Notes under the pieces: model-generated | Told to the model about the DNA's origin: nothing | Databases searched by the model: none | The model's input: the letters and a program-made list of their open reading frames with translations, nothing else | Assembly: GCA_947474415.1 (NCBI GenBank) | Contig: CANJKD010000096.1 | Location: 1 to 7,645, forward strand | Length of the DNA: 7,645 bases | DNA from: Burkholderiales bacterium | GTDB lineage: Bacteria; Pseudomonadota; Gammaproteobacteria; Burkholderiales; Burkholderiaceae_C | Direction: 5' to 3' | Position numbers and translations under genes: made by a program | Shown: positions 1-6,221 of the stretch, piece by piece | Numbering within the stretch: the stretch's first letter is position 1 | Layout of the letters: the number at the start of each line of letters is the position of its first letter

Positions 1-482
1 GCGGGCTGCAGAAGTACACGCCAGCGGCCATGGCGCTGTTCGCACCTTACGTCAATTCCTACCGTCGCCTGGTGCGCGGCAAGGCGGCGCCGATCAACAT
101 CCAGTGGGGCACCGACAACCGCACCGTGGGCATCCGTTCGCCGGTGGCCAGCGCAGCCGCTCGGCGCATCGAGAACCGCGTGATCGGTGCCGACGCGAAC
201 CCGTACGTGGCGCTCGCCGCCACGCTGGCCTGCGGCTATCTCGGCATGAAGAACCGAATCGAGCCCGCACCCGAGTGCAAAGGCGACGCCTACCTGTCCG
301 AGTTCCAGCTGCCGCGTTCACTGAGCCAGGCGCTGTCGTGGCTGGCCGACGAGAAAGACCTGCACGATGTGCTCGGCAAGGAGTTCATCACCGTGTATTC
401 CGAAGTGAAGGAGATCGAGCACGACGAGTTCATGCAGGTCATTTCGCCGTGGGAGCGCGAGCACCTTCTTCTGCACGTGTGA
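1..482 (+). CDS. Glutamine synthetase family protein, C-terminal part (likely gamma-glutamylpolyamine synthetase)
   Basis: This is the 3' end of a gene that starts before the window. The reading frame is open from base 3 and shows the last 159 residues. Glutamine-synthetase catalytic-domain motifs are visible: NSYRRL at visible residues 18-23, the substrate/ATP-site arginine motif NRTVGIRSP at 39-47, and RIENRVIGADANPY at 55-68, which carries the conserved E-x-R and ANPY elements. The usual adenylylation-loop sequence of housekeeping GlnA (NLYDLPPEE) is not recognisable; only a DAYLSEF stretch occupies that area. That fits the PuuA/SpuB-like branch, cytoplasmic enzymes that join glutamate to putrescine or another amine using ATP. 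The adjacent SpuC-like aminotransferase and polyamine importer support this reading. The family is certain; the amine substrate is inferred from context, and no symbol is given because the N-terminal two thirds are missing. The following 59-base gap has no terminator, so co-transcription with the next gene is likely. Confidence 0.9.
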   Translation, partial: GLQKYTPAAMALFAPYVNSYRRLVRGKAAPINIQWGTDNRTVGIRSPVASAAARRIENRVIGADANPYVALAATLACGYLGMKNRIEPAPECKGDAYLSEFQLPRSLSQALSWLADEKDLHDVLGKEFITVYSEVKEIEHDEFMQVISPWEREHLLLHV

Positions 483-530
483 CACCGATGTGACCCATCC
501 CCGCGTGTGAACCCTCGCCTCGTCAGATCA

Positions 531-535
531 AGGAG
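531..535 (+). promoter_or_regulatory. Ribosome binding site of the aminotransferase gene
   Basis: AGGAG lies six bases before the ATG at 542, a good Shine-Dalgarno match and spacing that fixes this start. The rest of the 59-base gap (483-541) shows no clear promoter and no terminator hairpin, which supports readthrough from the glutamine-synthetase-like gene. Confidence 0.75.
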
Positions 536-541
536 CACCCC

Positions 542-1981
542 ATGAATGCAGTATTGAAAAGCGCCGCCGGCGCCGACCGCAGCACCCGGGAATGGCAGGC
601 CGCCGACGCCGCCCACTATCTGCACCCCTTCACCGATTTCAAGGCACTTGCGGACAAGGGTTCGCGCGTGATAGCCCAGGCGGGCAACATCTATCTCTGG
701 GACAGCGAGGGCCACAGGCTCCTCGATGCGATGTCGGGCCTGTGGTGCGTGAACGTCGGCTATGGCCGCAAGGAACTGATCGAAGCCGCTACGAGACAGT
801 TGACCGACCTGCCTTTTTACAACAGCTTCTTCCAGACCGCCACCAAGCCCGCCATCGAGCTCGCCGAGTTGCTTTCGGAAGTGACGCCGCCGCAGTTCAA
901 GCATGTGTTCTTCTCGGGTTCGGGCTCGGAAGGCAACGACACCGTGGTGCGCATGGTGCGGCGCTACTGGGACGTGCTGGGCCAGCCCGAGCGCACAGTC
1001 ATCATCAGCCGCCATAACGCCTACCACGGCTCAACCATGGCCGGCGCATCGCTGGGCGGAATGAGCGGCATGCATGCGCAGGGCGGGCTGCCGATTCCCG
1101 GCATCACGCACATCGGGCAGCCGTTCTGGTTCGAGCTGGGCCAGGGCACGCATTCAGCGCCGCTGGCGCCAGATGCCGAACGCGCCTCGCGGGACGACTT
1201 CGGCCTGAAGGCGGCTGGCTGGCTGGAAGCGAAGATCATCGAAGTCGGCGCCGACAAGGTCGCAGCCTTCATCGGCGAACCGGTGCAAGGTGCGGGTGGC
1301 GTGATCGTGCCGCCCGAAACCTACTGGCCCGAGATCCAGCGCATCTGCGACAAATACGGCATTTTGCTGGTGTCCGACGAAGTCATCTGCGGCTTCGGCC
1401 GCACCGGCCACTGGTTCGGCTGCGAGCGCTTCGGCTTCAGGCCCGACCTGATGACGTTCGCGAAGGGCGTCACCTCGGGCTACATCCCGCTCGGCGGCGT
1501 GATGGTCGGCGAGCGCATCGCCCGCGTGCTGATTGAACAGGGCGGTGAGTTCAACCACGGCTACACCTACTCGGGCCACCCGGTGGCATGTGCGGTGGCC
1601 CTGGAGAATATCCGGGTGATCCAGCGCGAGGGGCTGGTCGAGAAGGTGCGCGACGTGCTCGGGCCTTACCTTGCCGAGCAGTTCGCCGCGCTCGCCAGTC
1701 ACCCACTGGTGGGCGAAGTTCAAACCTGCGGCCTGATGGGCGCGGTGCAGATAGTGCAGGACAAGGCCACTGCCAGGAGCTTCGATTCGAACCTGGAGGT
1801 CGGCATGCTGTGCCGTAGCCATTGCTTTGCGAACGGGTTGATCATGCGCGCGGTGGGTGACCGCATGATCATCGCGCCGCCGCTTGTCATCACCCGCGAC
1901 CAGATCGACGACATGATGGCCCTGATCCGCCGCTGCCTCGACCTCACGCTGGCCGACGTGCTGCGCAACGGCTGGATCTGA
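542..1981 (+). CDS. spuC: Putrescine-pyruvate aminotransferase, class III PLP-dependent (SpuC-like)
   Basis: A 479-residue cytoplasmic enzyme of the class III (omega) aminotransferase family. It is expected to move the terminal amino group of putrescine, or a related diamine, to pyruvate, giving 4-aminobutanal and alanine. Visible motifs are: N-terminal TREWQ (15-19) and HPFTDF (28-33), both typical of SpuC; LWCVNVGYGR (67-76); the phosphate-binding loop GSGSEGND (126-133); YHGST (161-165) with the PLP-stacking tyrosine; GEPVQGAGG (245-253); VSDEVICGFGRTG (277-289) with Asp279 for the pyridine nitrogen; and TFAKG with the Schiff-base Lys308. FNHGYTYSGHP (337-347) and LIMRAVGDRMIIAPP follow. 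The length is slightly above that of Pseudomonas SpuC (about 456 residues); much of the excess lies at about 200-217. The start is set by AGGAG at 531-535. Neighbours on both sides are polyamine genes. Transamination of putrescine is the best guess, but cadaverine, spermidine or beta-alanine as substrate cannot be excluded from sequence. Confidence 0.93.
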   Translation: MNAVLKSAAGADRSTREWQAADAAHYLHPFTDFKALADKGSRVIAQAGNIYLWDSEGHRLLDAMSGLWCVNVGYGRKELIEAATRQLTDLPFYNSFFQTATKPAIELAELLSEVTPPQFKHVFFSGSGSEGNDTVVRMVRRYWDVLGQPERTVIISRHNAYHGSTMAGASLGGMSGMHAQGGLPIPGITHIGQPFWFELGQGTHSAPLAPDAERASRDDFGLKAAGWLEAKIIEVGADKVAAFIGEPVQGAGGVIVPPETYWPEIQRICDKYGILLVSDEVICGFGRTGHWFGCERFGFRPDLMTFAKGVTSGYIPLGGVMVGERIARVLIEQGGEFNHGYTYSGHPVACAVALENIRVIQREGLVEKVRDVLGPYLAEQFAALASHPLVGEVQTCGLMGAVQIVQDKATARSFDSNLEVGMLCRSHCFANGLIMRAVGDRMIIAPPLVITRDQIDDMMALIRRCLDLTLADVLRNGWI

Positions 1982-1999
1982 CGATCGCAAGTACCGCAG

Positions 2000-2016
2000 T
2001 GGCACGGGGTTTGCCT
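2000..2016 (+). promoter_or_regulatory. Sigma-54 (RpoN) -24/-12 promoter upstream of the transporter genes
   Basis: TGGCACG at 2000-2006 is followed by GGGT and TTGC at 2011-2014. The invariant GG (2001-2002) and GC (2013-2014) are exactly ten bases apart, matching the RpoN consensus TGGCACG-N4-TTGC with no core mismatch. It lies in the 118-base gap between the aminotransferase and the binding-protein gene, on the correct strand. It predicts transcription start near base 2026 and a leader of about 74 bases before the ATG at 2100. Sigma-54 promoters need an enhancer-binding activator such as NtrC. I see no convincing palindromic NtrC site nearby; any activator site would lie within the end of the aminotransferase gene. 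The site implies separate, nitrogen- or substrate-regulated expression of the importer and the outer-membrane protein. Confidence 0.75.
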
Positions 2017-2099
2017 GTAGCTGCCTCTGTGCTGCCGCTGGCTAGACTGCACGGCACTCCCTGAAGACGCCCCTCTCTCTTTCCGACAAGGAATCGACC

Positions 2100-3239
2100 A
2101 TGAAACGGATGTTCAACGCCCTGCTCTCTCGCACCTCGCTCGCCTCGCTCGCGTCGATCACCGCAGCCGCCAGTCTGGTGCTCGCCAGCGCTGCGCGAGC
2201 GCAGGAAGAAGAAAAGCTGCTGAACGTCTACAACTGGTCCGACTACATCGCCGACGACACGATCAAGGCCTTCGAGAAGGAAACCGGCATCAAGGTCCGC
2301 TACGACAACTTCGACAACAACGAGATCGTGCATGCCAAGCTCGTGGCGGGCAAGACCGGCTACGACGTGGTTGTACCGTCCTCCGGCTGGGCCAAGCTGC
2401 AGGCCGATGGCGGCCTGCTGCGCAAGATCGACAAGGGCTTGCTGCCGAACTACAAGAACCTCGATCCCGACATCCAGGCCCAGCTCGCCAAGCTCGACCC
2501 TGGCAACCAGTACATGGTCAACTGGCTGTGGGGCTACACCACGGTGGGCATCAACGTCGACAAGGTCAAGGCGGCGCTCGGCGGCATGCCGATACCTGAC
2601 AACGCCTGGGACCTCGTTTTCAAGCCCGAGTACATCGCCAAGCTCAAGTCCTGCGGCGTGTCGTTCCTCGACTCGGCCACGGAAGTCGTGCCGGCGGCGC
2701 TGTGGTACCTCGGCAAGCCTGCCTACAGCAAGAACCCCGGCGACTACGCGGCCGTGACCGGATTGCTCAAGTCGATTCGGCCGAGCGTGACCCTCTTCAG
2801 TGCGTCCGGCTACATCAACGACATGGCGGGCGGCTCGATCTGCGTAGCGCTCGGCTGGTCGGGCGATATCAACATCGCGAAGAACCGCGCGATCGAAGGC
2901 AAGACCGGCCAGAAGATCGAGGCCTTGCTGCCCAAATCGGGAGGCTTGCTGTTCTTTGACACCATGGTGATTCCGGCCGACGCACCCCATCCTGGCAATG
3001 CGCACAAGTTCATCAACTTCATCCTGAAGCCAGAGGTTCACGCGAGCATCACCAACAAGGTGTACTACGCGAACCCGAACAAGGAGTCGCGCCGGTTCAT
3101 CAAGCCCGAAGTCGCGAACGACCCGACGGTGTTCCCGAGCGAGGCCGAGATGAAGAAGATGTCGGTGCCCGAGGCCATCAACAACGACATTCGTCGGCTG
3201 ATGACGCGCACCTATACCTCGTTCAAGACCGGCTTGTGA
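2100..3239 (+). CDS. potF: Polyamine ABC transporter periplasmic binding protein (PotF/SpuD type)
   Basis: A 379-residue periplasmic solute-binding protein that captures putrescine or a related polyamine and delivers it to the inner-membrane permeases. Residues 1-34 form a signal peptide: basic start, hydrophobic core at about 14-30, AARA cleavage site before Gln35. The mature protein opens with LNVYNWSDYI (41-50), the family hallmark. Residues matching the known E. coli PotF binding pocket are present by my alignment from memory: Trp46, Ser47, Asp48, Tyr49, Ser94, Glu195, Trp253, Asp256, Phe285, Asp287 and Tyr323. YINDMAGG, CVALGWSGD and YYANPNK are further family blocks. The length is normal. 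AAGGA at 2088-2092 precedes the ATG by seven bases. It is the first gene after the sigma-54 promoter and is 19 bases from the ATPase gene. The pocket looks more PotF/SpuD-like than PotD-like, favouring putrescine, but spermidine or agmatine remains possible. Confidence 0.95.
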   Translation: MKRMFNALLSRTSLASLASITAAASLVLASAARAQEEEKLLNVYNWSDYIADDTIKAFEKETGIKVRYDNFDNNEIVHAKLVAGKTGYDVVVPSSGWAKLQADGGLLRKIDKGLLPNYKNLDPDIQAQLAKLDPGNQYMVNWLWGYTTVGINVDKVKAALGGMPIPDNAWDLVFKPEYIAKLKSCGVSFLDSATEVVPAALWYLGKPAYSKNPGDYAAVTGLLKSIRPSVTLFSASGYINDMAGGSICVALGWSGDINIAKNRAIEGKTGQKIEALLPKSGGLLFFDTMVIPADAPHPGNAHKFINFILKPEVHASITNKVYYANPNKESRRFIKPEVANDPTVFPSEAEMKKMSVPEAINNDIRRLMTRTYTSFKTGL

Positions 3240-3245
3240 TGGCTC

Positions 3246-3250
3246 GGGAA
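3246..3250 (+). promoter_or_regulatory. Ribosome binding site deciding the ATPase start
   Basis: GGGAA sits in the 19-base gap after the binding-protein stop. Two adjacent in-frame starts follow, GTG at 3256 and ATG at 3259. The site is eight bases from the ATG and five from the GTG, so the ATG is preferred, though either would work and they differ by only one residue. Confidence 0.45.
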
Positions 3251-3258
3251 AGCGCGTG

Positions 3259-4368
3259 ATGGCTGCAGAAGCTTTTCTCCAGATCCGCAACGTCGTCAAG
3301 GACTTCAGCGGCTACAAGGCGGTCAATAACGTCAGCATCGACATCGGCAAGGGCGAGATCTTCGCGCTGCTCGGGTCGTCGGGCTGCGGCAAGACCACGC
3401 TGCTGCGCATGCTGGCGGGCTTCGAGACGCCCACCTCGGGCAACATCGTGCTCAACGGCCAAGACCTCGCCGGCATGCCGCCGTACGAGAGCCCGATGAA
3501 CATGATGTTCCAGTCGTATGCGCTGTTCCCGCACATGACGGTCTGGGACAACGTCGCCTTCGGCCCGCGTCGCAGCGGCATGTCGGCTGCCGAGGTGGCC
3601 GTGCGTGTCGACGAAATGCTCAAGCTCGTGCAGCTCGGCAAGTTCGCCAAGCGCAAGCCGCACCAGCTGTCGGGCGGCCAGCAGCAGCGGGTGGCCCTGG
3701 CGCGCAGCCTGGCGAAGAAGCCGCAGTTGCTGCTGCTCGACGAGCCGCTCGGCGCGCTCGACAAGAAGCTGCGCGAGGAAACCCAGATCGAGCTGGTCAA
3801 CATCATCGAGACGGTCGGCGTGACTTGCGTCATGGTCACGCACGACCAGGAAGAGGCGATGACGATGGCCTCGCGCATCGCGGTGATGAGCGAGGGCCGC
3901 CTCCTGCAGGTGGGCGCGCCGAGCGACATCTACGAAACGCCGGCGAACCGTTTCGTGGCCGATTTCATCGGCAATGTCAACCTGATGGACGGCACAGTGG
4001 AAACCGACGCGGTCGACCACGTCACGATCCATTGCGCCGACTGTACGCACTACGTCGGCCACGGCATCACGGGCACCGAAGGCATGCAGGTGTCGGTGGC
4101 GTTGCGGCCCGAGAAGATCCGCATCTCGCGCGAGGCGCCGTCGCTGCATCCCGGTGAACCCGACGTGGCATTCAACCGGGTCAGAGGCACCGTCAAGGAC
4201 ATGTCCTATTTCGGAAGTTTCACGGTTTACCACCTGCTGCTGGCGAGTGGGATGGTGCTGAAGATCAGCGCCAGCAATACCGAACGCCACCGCGAAGACG
4301 AACTCACCTGGGGCGACGTGGCCTGGGCGAGCTGGTCACAGAGCGCGCAAGTGGTGTTGACAGCATGA
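3259..4368 (+). CDS. potG: Polyamine ABC transporter ATP-binding protein (PotG/SpuF type)
   Basis: A 369-residue cytoplasmic ATPase that dimerises and drives polyamine import through the two permeases. The nucleotide-binding domain is complete: Walker A GSSGCGKTT (39-47), Q-loop Gln85 in MMFQSYALFPHMTV, signature LSGGQQQR (137-144), Walker B LLLLDEP (157-163), D-loop GALD (165-168) and switch His195 in VTHDQEEA. The stretch from about 240 to the end is the TOBE regulatory/MalK-like domain, with VALRPEKIRIS (280-290), VKDMSYFGSFTVYHL (312-326) and TWGDVAWASW, all typical of the PotA/PotG/SpuF group. Within it, His258-Cys259-x2-Cys262-x-His264 gives an unusual Cys/His cluster. The gene starts 19 bases after potF, and its TGA overlaps the potH ATG in an ATGA, implying translational coupling. 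GTG at 3256 is an alternative start. PotA is a possible alternative name, but gene order and TOBE sequence favour PotG. Confidence 0.95.
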   Translation: MAAEAFLQIRNVVKDFSGYKAVNNVSIDIGKGEIFALLGSSGCGKTTLLRMLAGFETPTSGNIVLNGQDLAGMPPYESPMNMMFQSYALFPHMTVWDNVAFGPRRSGMSAAEVAVRVDEMLKLVQLGKFAKRKPHQLSGGQQQRVALARSLAKKPQLLLLDEPLGALDKKLREETQIELVNIIETVGVTCVMVTHDQEEAMTMASRIAVMSEGRLLQVGAPSDIYETPANRFVADFIGNVNLMDGTVETDAVDHVTIHCADCTHYVGHGITGTEGMQVSVALRPEKIRISREAPSLHPGEPDVAFNRVRGTVKDMSYFGSFTVYHLLLASGMVLKISASNTERHREDELTWGDVAWASWSQSAQVVLTA

Positions 4369-5315
4369 GCAGCGCGATCGGGGGCGCGACCGGAACGGGC
4401 AAGGGCCGCAGCGGGCGCGGTGGCCGCTGGGCGGTGATCGGCATCCCGTACTTCTGGCTGTTCCTGTTCTTCATGTTGCCGTTCCTGATCGTGCTGAAGA
4501 TCAGCGTTTCCGAAATGGAGACGGTGACGTTCAAGGACGTGCTGACCTTCAAGAATGGCGTGCTCGCGCTGTCGCTGAAGCTCAGCAACTACGCCTCGCT
4601 GGTGCAGGACGATCTCTATTTCCTCACCTATCTGTCGAGCCTGAAATACGCCGCCGTCACGACCGTGTTGTGCCTGTTCATCGGCTACCCGTTCGCCTAT
4701 TTCATGGCGCGCGCCAAGCCGACCGTCCAGCCGACCCTGTTGATGCTGGTGATGCTGCCCTTCTGGACTTCATTCCTGCTGCGTGTCTATGCCTGGAAGG
4801 GCTTGCTGAGCGAAAACGGCTGGGCCGCCGACTTTATCGCCGCGACCGGCCTCGACCGCGTGCTACTGGCATTCAACCTGATCCCGGCCCAGGGCCAGTT
4901 GATGAACACGCCGTTCTCGCTCGTGCTTGGCATGACCTACACCTACCTGCCGTTCATGATCCTGCCGCTGTACTCCAACCTGGCCAAGATGGACTTGCGC
5001 CTGCTCGAAGCCGCGAGCGACCTGGGCGCATCGGCCTGGGTCGCGTTCTGGAAGATCACGGTGCCGCTGTCGAAGGCCGGCATCATCGCCGGCTCGATGC
5101 TGGTGTTCATTCCGTGCGTCGGCGAGTACGTGATCCCCGAACTGCTCGGCGGGCCGCAGACGCAGATGATCGGGCGCACGCTCTGGGACGAGTTCTTCAG
5201 CAACAACGACTGGCCGATGGCCTCGGCGGTGGCGGTGGCGATGGTGCTGCTGATCATCGTTCCGCTCGCCATCTTCAACAAGTACCAGGCTGAAGCGACG
5301 GAGTCGCGACCATGA
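4365..5315 (+). CDS. potH: Polyamine ABC transporter permease (PotH/SpuG type)
   Basis: A 316-residue inner-membrane permease, one of the two forming the translocation path. After a Gly/Ser/Arg-rich cytoplasmic N-terminus (about 1-22), hydrophobic helices appear at roughly 24-46, 94-115, 123-144, 183-204, 238-258 and 286-304, the six-helix plan of this family. The EAA loop that docks on the ATPase is EAASDLGASAW (215-225) followed by ITVPLS (231-236), with the conserved glycine at 221. VGEYVIPELLGG (252-263) and GRTLWDEFF (270-278) are typical PotH/PotB sequence. Between helices 1 and 2 lies a periplasmic segment of about 45 residues. The start ATG overlaps the ATPase stop (ATGA, 4365-4368). 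Normal length and no sign of damage. The second permease follows after 22 bases. PotB-type naming is the only real alternative. Confidence 0.95.
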   Translation: MSSAIGGATGTGKGRSGRGGRWAVIGIPYFWLFLFFMLPFLIVLKISVSEMETVTFKDVLTFKNGVLALSLKLSNYASLVQDDLYFLTYLSSLKYAAVTTVLCLFIGYPFAYFMARAKPTVQPTLLMLVMLPFWTSFLLRVYAWKGLLSENGWAADFIAATGLDRVLLAFNLIPAQGQLMNTPFSLVLGMTYTYLPFMILPLYSNLAKMDLRLLEAASDLGASAWVAFWKITVPLSKAGIIAGSMLVFIPCVGEYVIPELLGGPQTQMIGRTLWDEFFSNNDWPMASAVAVAMVLLIIVPLAIFNKYQAEATESRP

Positions 5316-5341
5316 ATTTCTCGATGGAGAAGTGCCCATGA
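5312..5341 (+). other. Nine-codon mini-ORF bridging the two permease genes (candidate coupling element)
   Basis: An ATG at 5312 overlaps the potH stop as ATGA (5312-5315) and opens a nine-codon frame (MNFSMEKCP). Its TGA at 5339-5341 overlaps the potI start as a second ATGA (5338-5341). GGAG at 5300-5303 lies eight bases before the first ATG, a usable ribosome site. A ribosome ending potH could restart here and then restart again at potI. The arrangement is visible directly; that it is translated, or matters, is inference, and chance is quite possible in such a short stretch. Confidence 0.25.
5326..5330 (+). promoter_or_regulatory. Ribosome binding site deciding the second permease start
   Basis: GGAGA lies seven bases before the ATG at 5338. 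An in-frame GTG at 5332 is only one base away from this motif, so it could not use it. This selects the ATG at 5338 and a 280-residue product. Confidence 0.7.
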
Positions 5342-6180
5342 ATGCTGCTTCCGTGAACCGCTGGTTCGGACGCGGCTGGCTCTCGCTGGGCTTCGTCTTC
5401 CTGTACCTACCGATCGTGGCGCTGGTGCTCTACTCGTTCAACAACTCGCCGGTGCCCAACGTCTGGCGCGGCTTCACGCTGAAGTGGTACGCGGCGCTGG
5501 GCTCCGACGTCGAAATGCTGTCCGGCCTGTGGCTGTCGCTGAAGATCGCGTTCTTCACTGCCTGCTCGTCGGTGGTGCTGGGCACGCTGGCAGCTCTGGC
5601 GCTCGTCAAGTACCGGCGCTTCAGTGGCCGCACGCTGTTCTCGGGCATGGTGAACGCACCGCTCGTGATGCCCGAGGTCATCATCGGCCTGTCGCTGCTG
5701 CTGATGCTGGTGTCGATGCAGCGCGCGCTGGGCTTCCCGGAGCGCGGCCTGATGACGATCTGGCTCGGCCACCTGCTGCTCGGCATGGCCTACGCTGCCG
5801 TCATCGTGCAGGCTCGGCTGCAAGACCTGAACCCGCAGCTCGAAGAAGCAGCCATGGACCTGGGCGCGAAGCCCTGGCAAGTGTTCACGCTCGTCACGCT
5901 GCCGATGATCTCGCAGGCGCTGATGTCGGCCTGGCTGCTCACGTTCACGCTCTCGCTCGACGACGTGGTCCTGTCGGCGTTCCTGTCCGGCCCCGGCGCG
6001 ACGACGATGCCGCTGGTGATCTTCTCGCGTGCCCGCCTCGGCCTGAACCCGAGCGTGAACGCGATCGCGACGCTGATCGTCTTCGTGGTGTCGATCAGCG
6101 TCATCGCCGCGAGCTACCTGATTGCCAGACACGAACGCATCCGCGCCGCCGAGGTGGCCGCCGCGTCACGTGCCGGTTGA
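5338..6180 (+). CDS. potI: Polyamine ABC transporter permease (PotI/SpuH type)
   Basis: A 280-residue inner-membrane permease that pairs with the PotH-like protein to form the import channel. Six hydrophobic helices are seen at about 13-34, 66-90, 103-127, 138-158, 187-206 and 240-262. SFNNSP (33-38) after helix 1 is a PotI/PotC signature, and APLVMPEVIIGLSLLLM is the characteristic third helix. The EAA loop is EEAAMDLGAKPW (169-180) followed by VTLPM (186-190), with the conserved glycine at 176. SLDDVVLSAFLSGPG (206-220) and TTMPLVIFSRARLG (222-235) are further family blocks. The C-terminus is a short charged, alanine-rich cytoplasmic tail. The ATG at 5338 is chosen because it has a well-placed GGAGA, unlike the GTG at 5332. 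It follows potH by 22 bases and precedes the outer-membrane gene by 41 bases without a terminator. Confidence 0.95.
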   Translation: MNAASVNRWFGRGWLSLGFVFLYLPIVALVLYSFNNSPVPNVWRGFTLKWYAALGSDVEMLSGLWLSLKIAFFTACSSVVLGTLAALALVKYRRFSGRTLFSGMVNAPLVMPEVIIGLSLLLMLVSMQRALGFPERGLMTIWLGHLLLGMAYAAVIVQARLQDLNPQLEEAAMDLGAKPWQVFTLVTLPMISQALMSAWLLTFTLSLDDVVLSAFLSGPGATTMPLVIFSRARLGLNPSVNAIATLIVFVVSISVIAASYLIARHERIRAAEVAAASRAG

Positions 6181-6221
6181 GCCCTGCACCCTTCCATCGA
6201 ATCAACCCCCAGAGAGACCGC

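Noticed and set aside
476..510. Short direct repeat CGTGTGA (476-482 and 504-510) and the small palindrome GTGTGACAC after the first gene
   Set aside because: Seven-base repeats are expected by chance at this base composition; no further copies or context suggest an operator.
940..1760. GGTGC/TGGTGC motifs considered as halves of NtrC enhancer sites for the sigma-54 promoter
   Set aside because: They occur inside coding sequence as common Val/Gly/Arg codons, without the paired inverted half-site at the right spacing.
1997..2040. Hairpin or terminator between the aminotransferase and the binding-protein gene (CAGTGGCA pairing with TGCCGCTG)
   Set aside because: Eight pairs including one G-T, with a 28-base loop and no following T-run. 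Its left arm is already accounted for by the sigma-54 -24 element.
2011..2048. Sigma-70 promoter from TTGCCT (2011-2016) and TAGACT (2043-2048)
   Set aside because: The hexamers are 26 bases apart, far from the usual 17, and the TTGC is better explained as the -12 part of the sigma-54 element.
1944..3299. Long open frame on the minus strand (about 450 codons) opposite the binding-protein gene
   Set aside because: It mirrors a high-GC gene with clear family motifs on the + strand. Its translation is rich in His, Arg, Val and Asp without domain signals, typical of an antisense shadow.
3223..4290. Long minus-strand open frame (about 355 codons) opposite the ATPase gene
   Set aside because: Arg/His/Asp-rich low-information translation fully covered by a complete ABC ATPase on the + strand; codon-bias shadow.
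5332..5334. GTG as the start of the second permease
   Set aside because: It sits one base after the GGAGA ribosome site, too close. The ATG at 5338 has proper spacing.
5484..6221. Open frame running upstream of the outer-membrane gene through potI, which would add 246 residues to it
   Set aside because: The upstream translation is Arg/Ala/Gly-rich and overlaps an obvious permease. A signal peptide begins exactly at the ATG at 6222 after the potI stop, so the true start is there.
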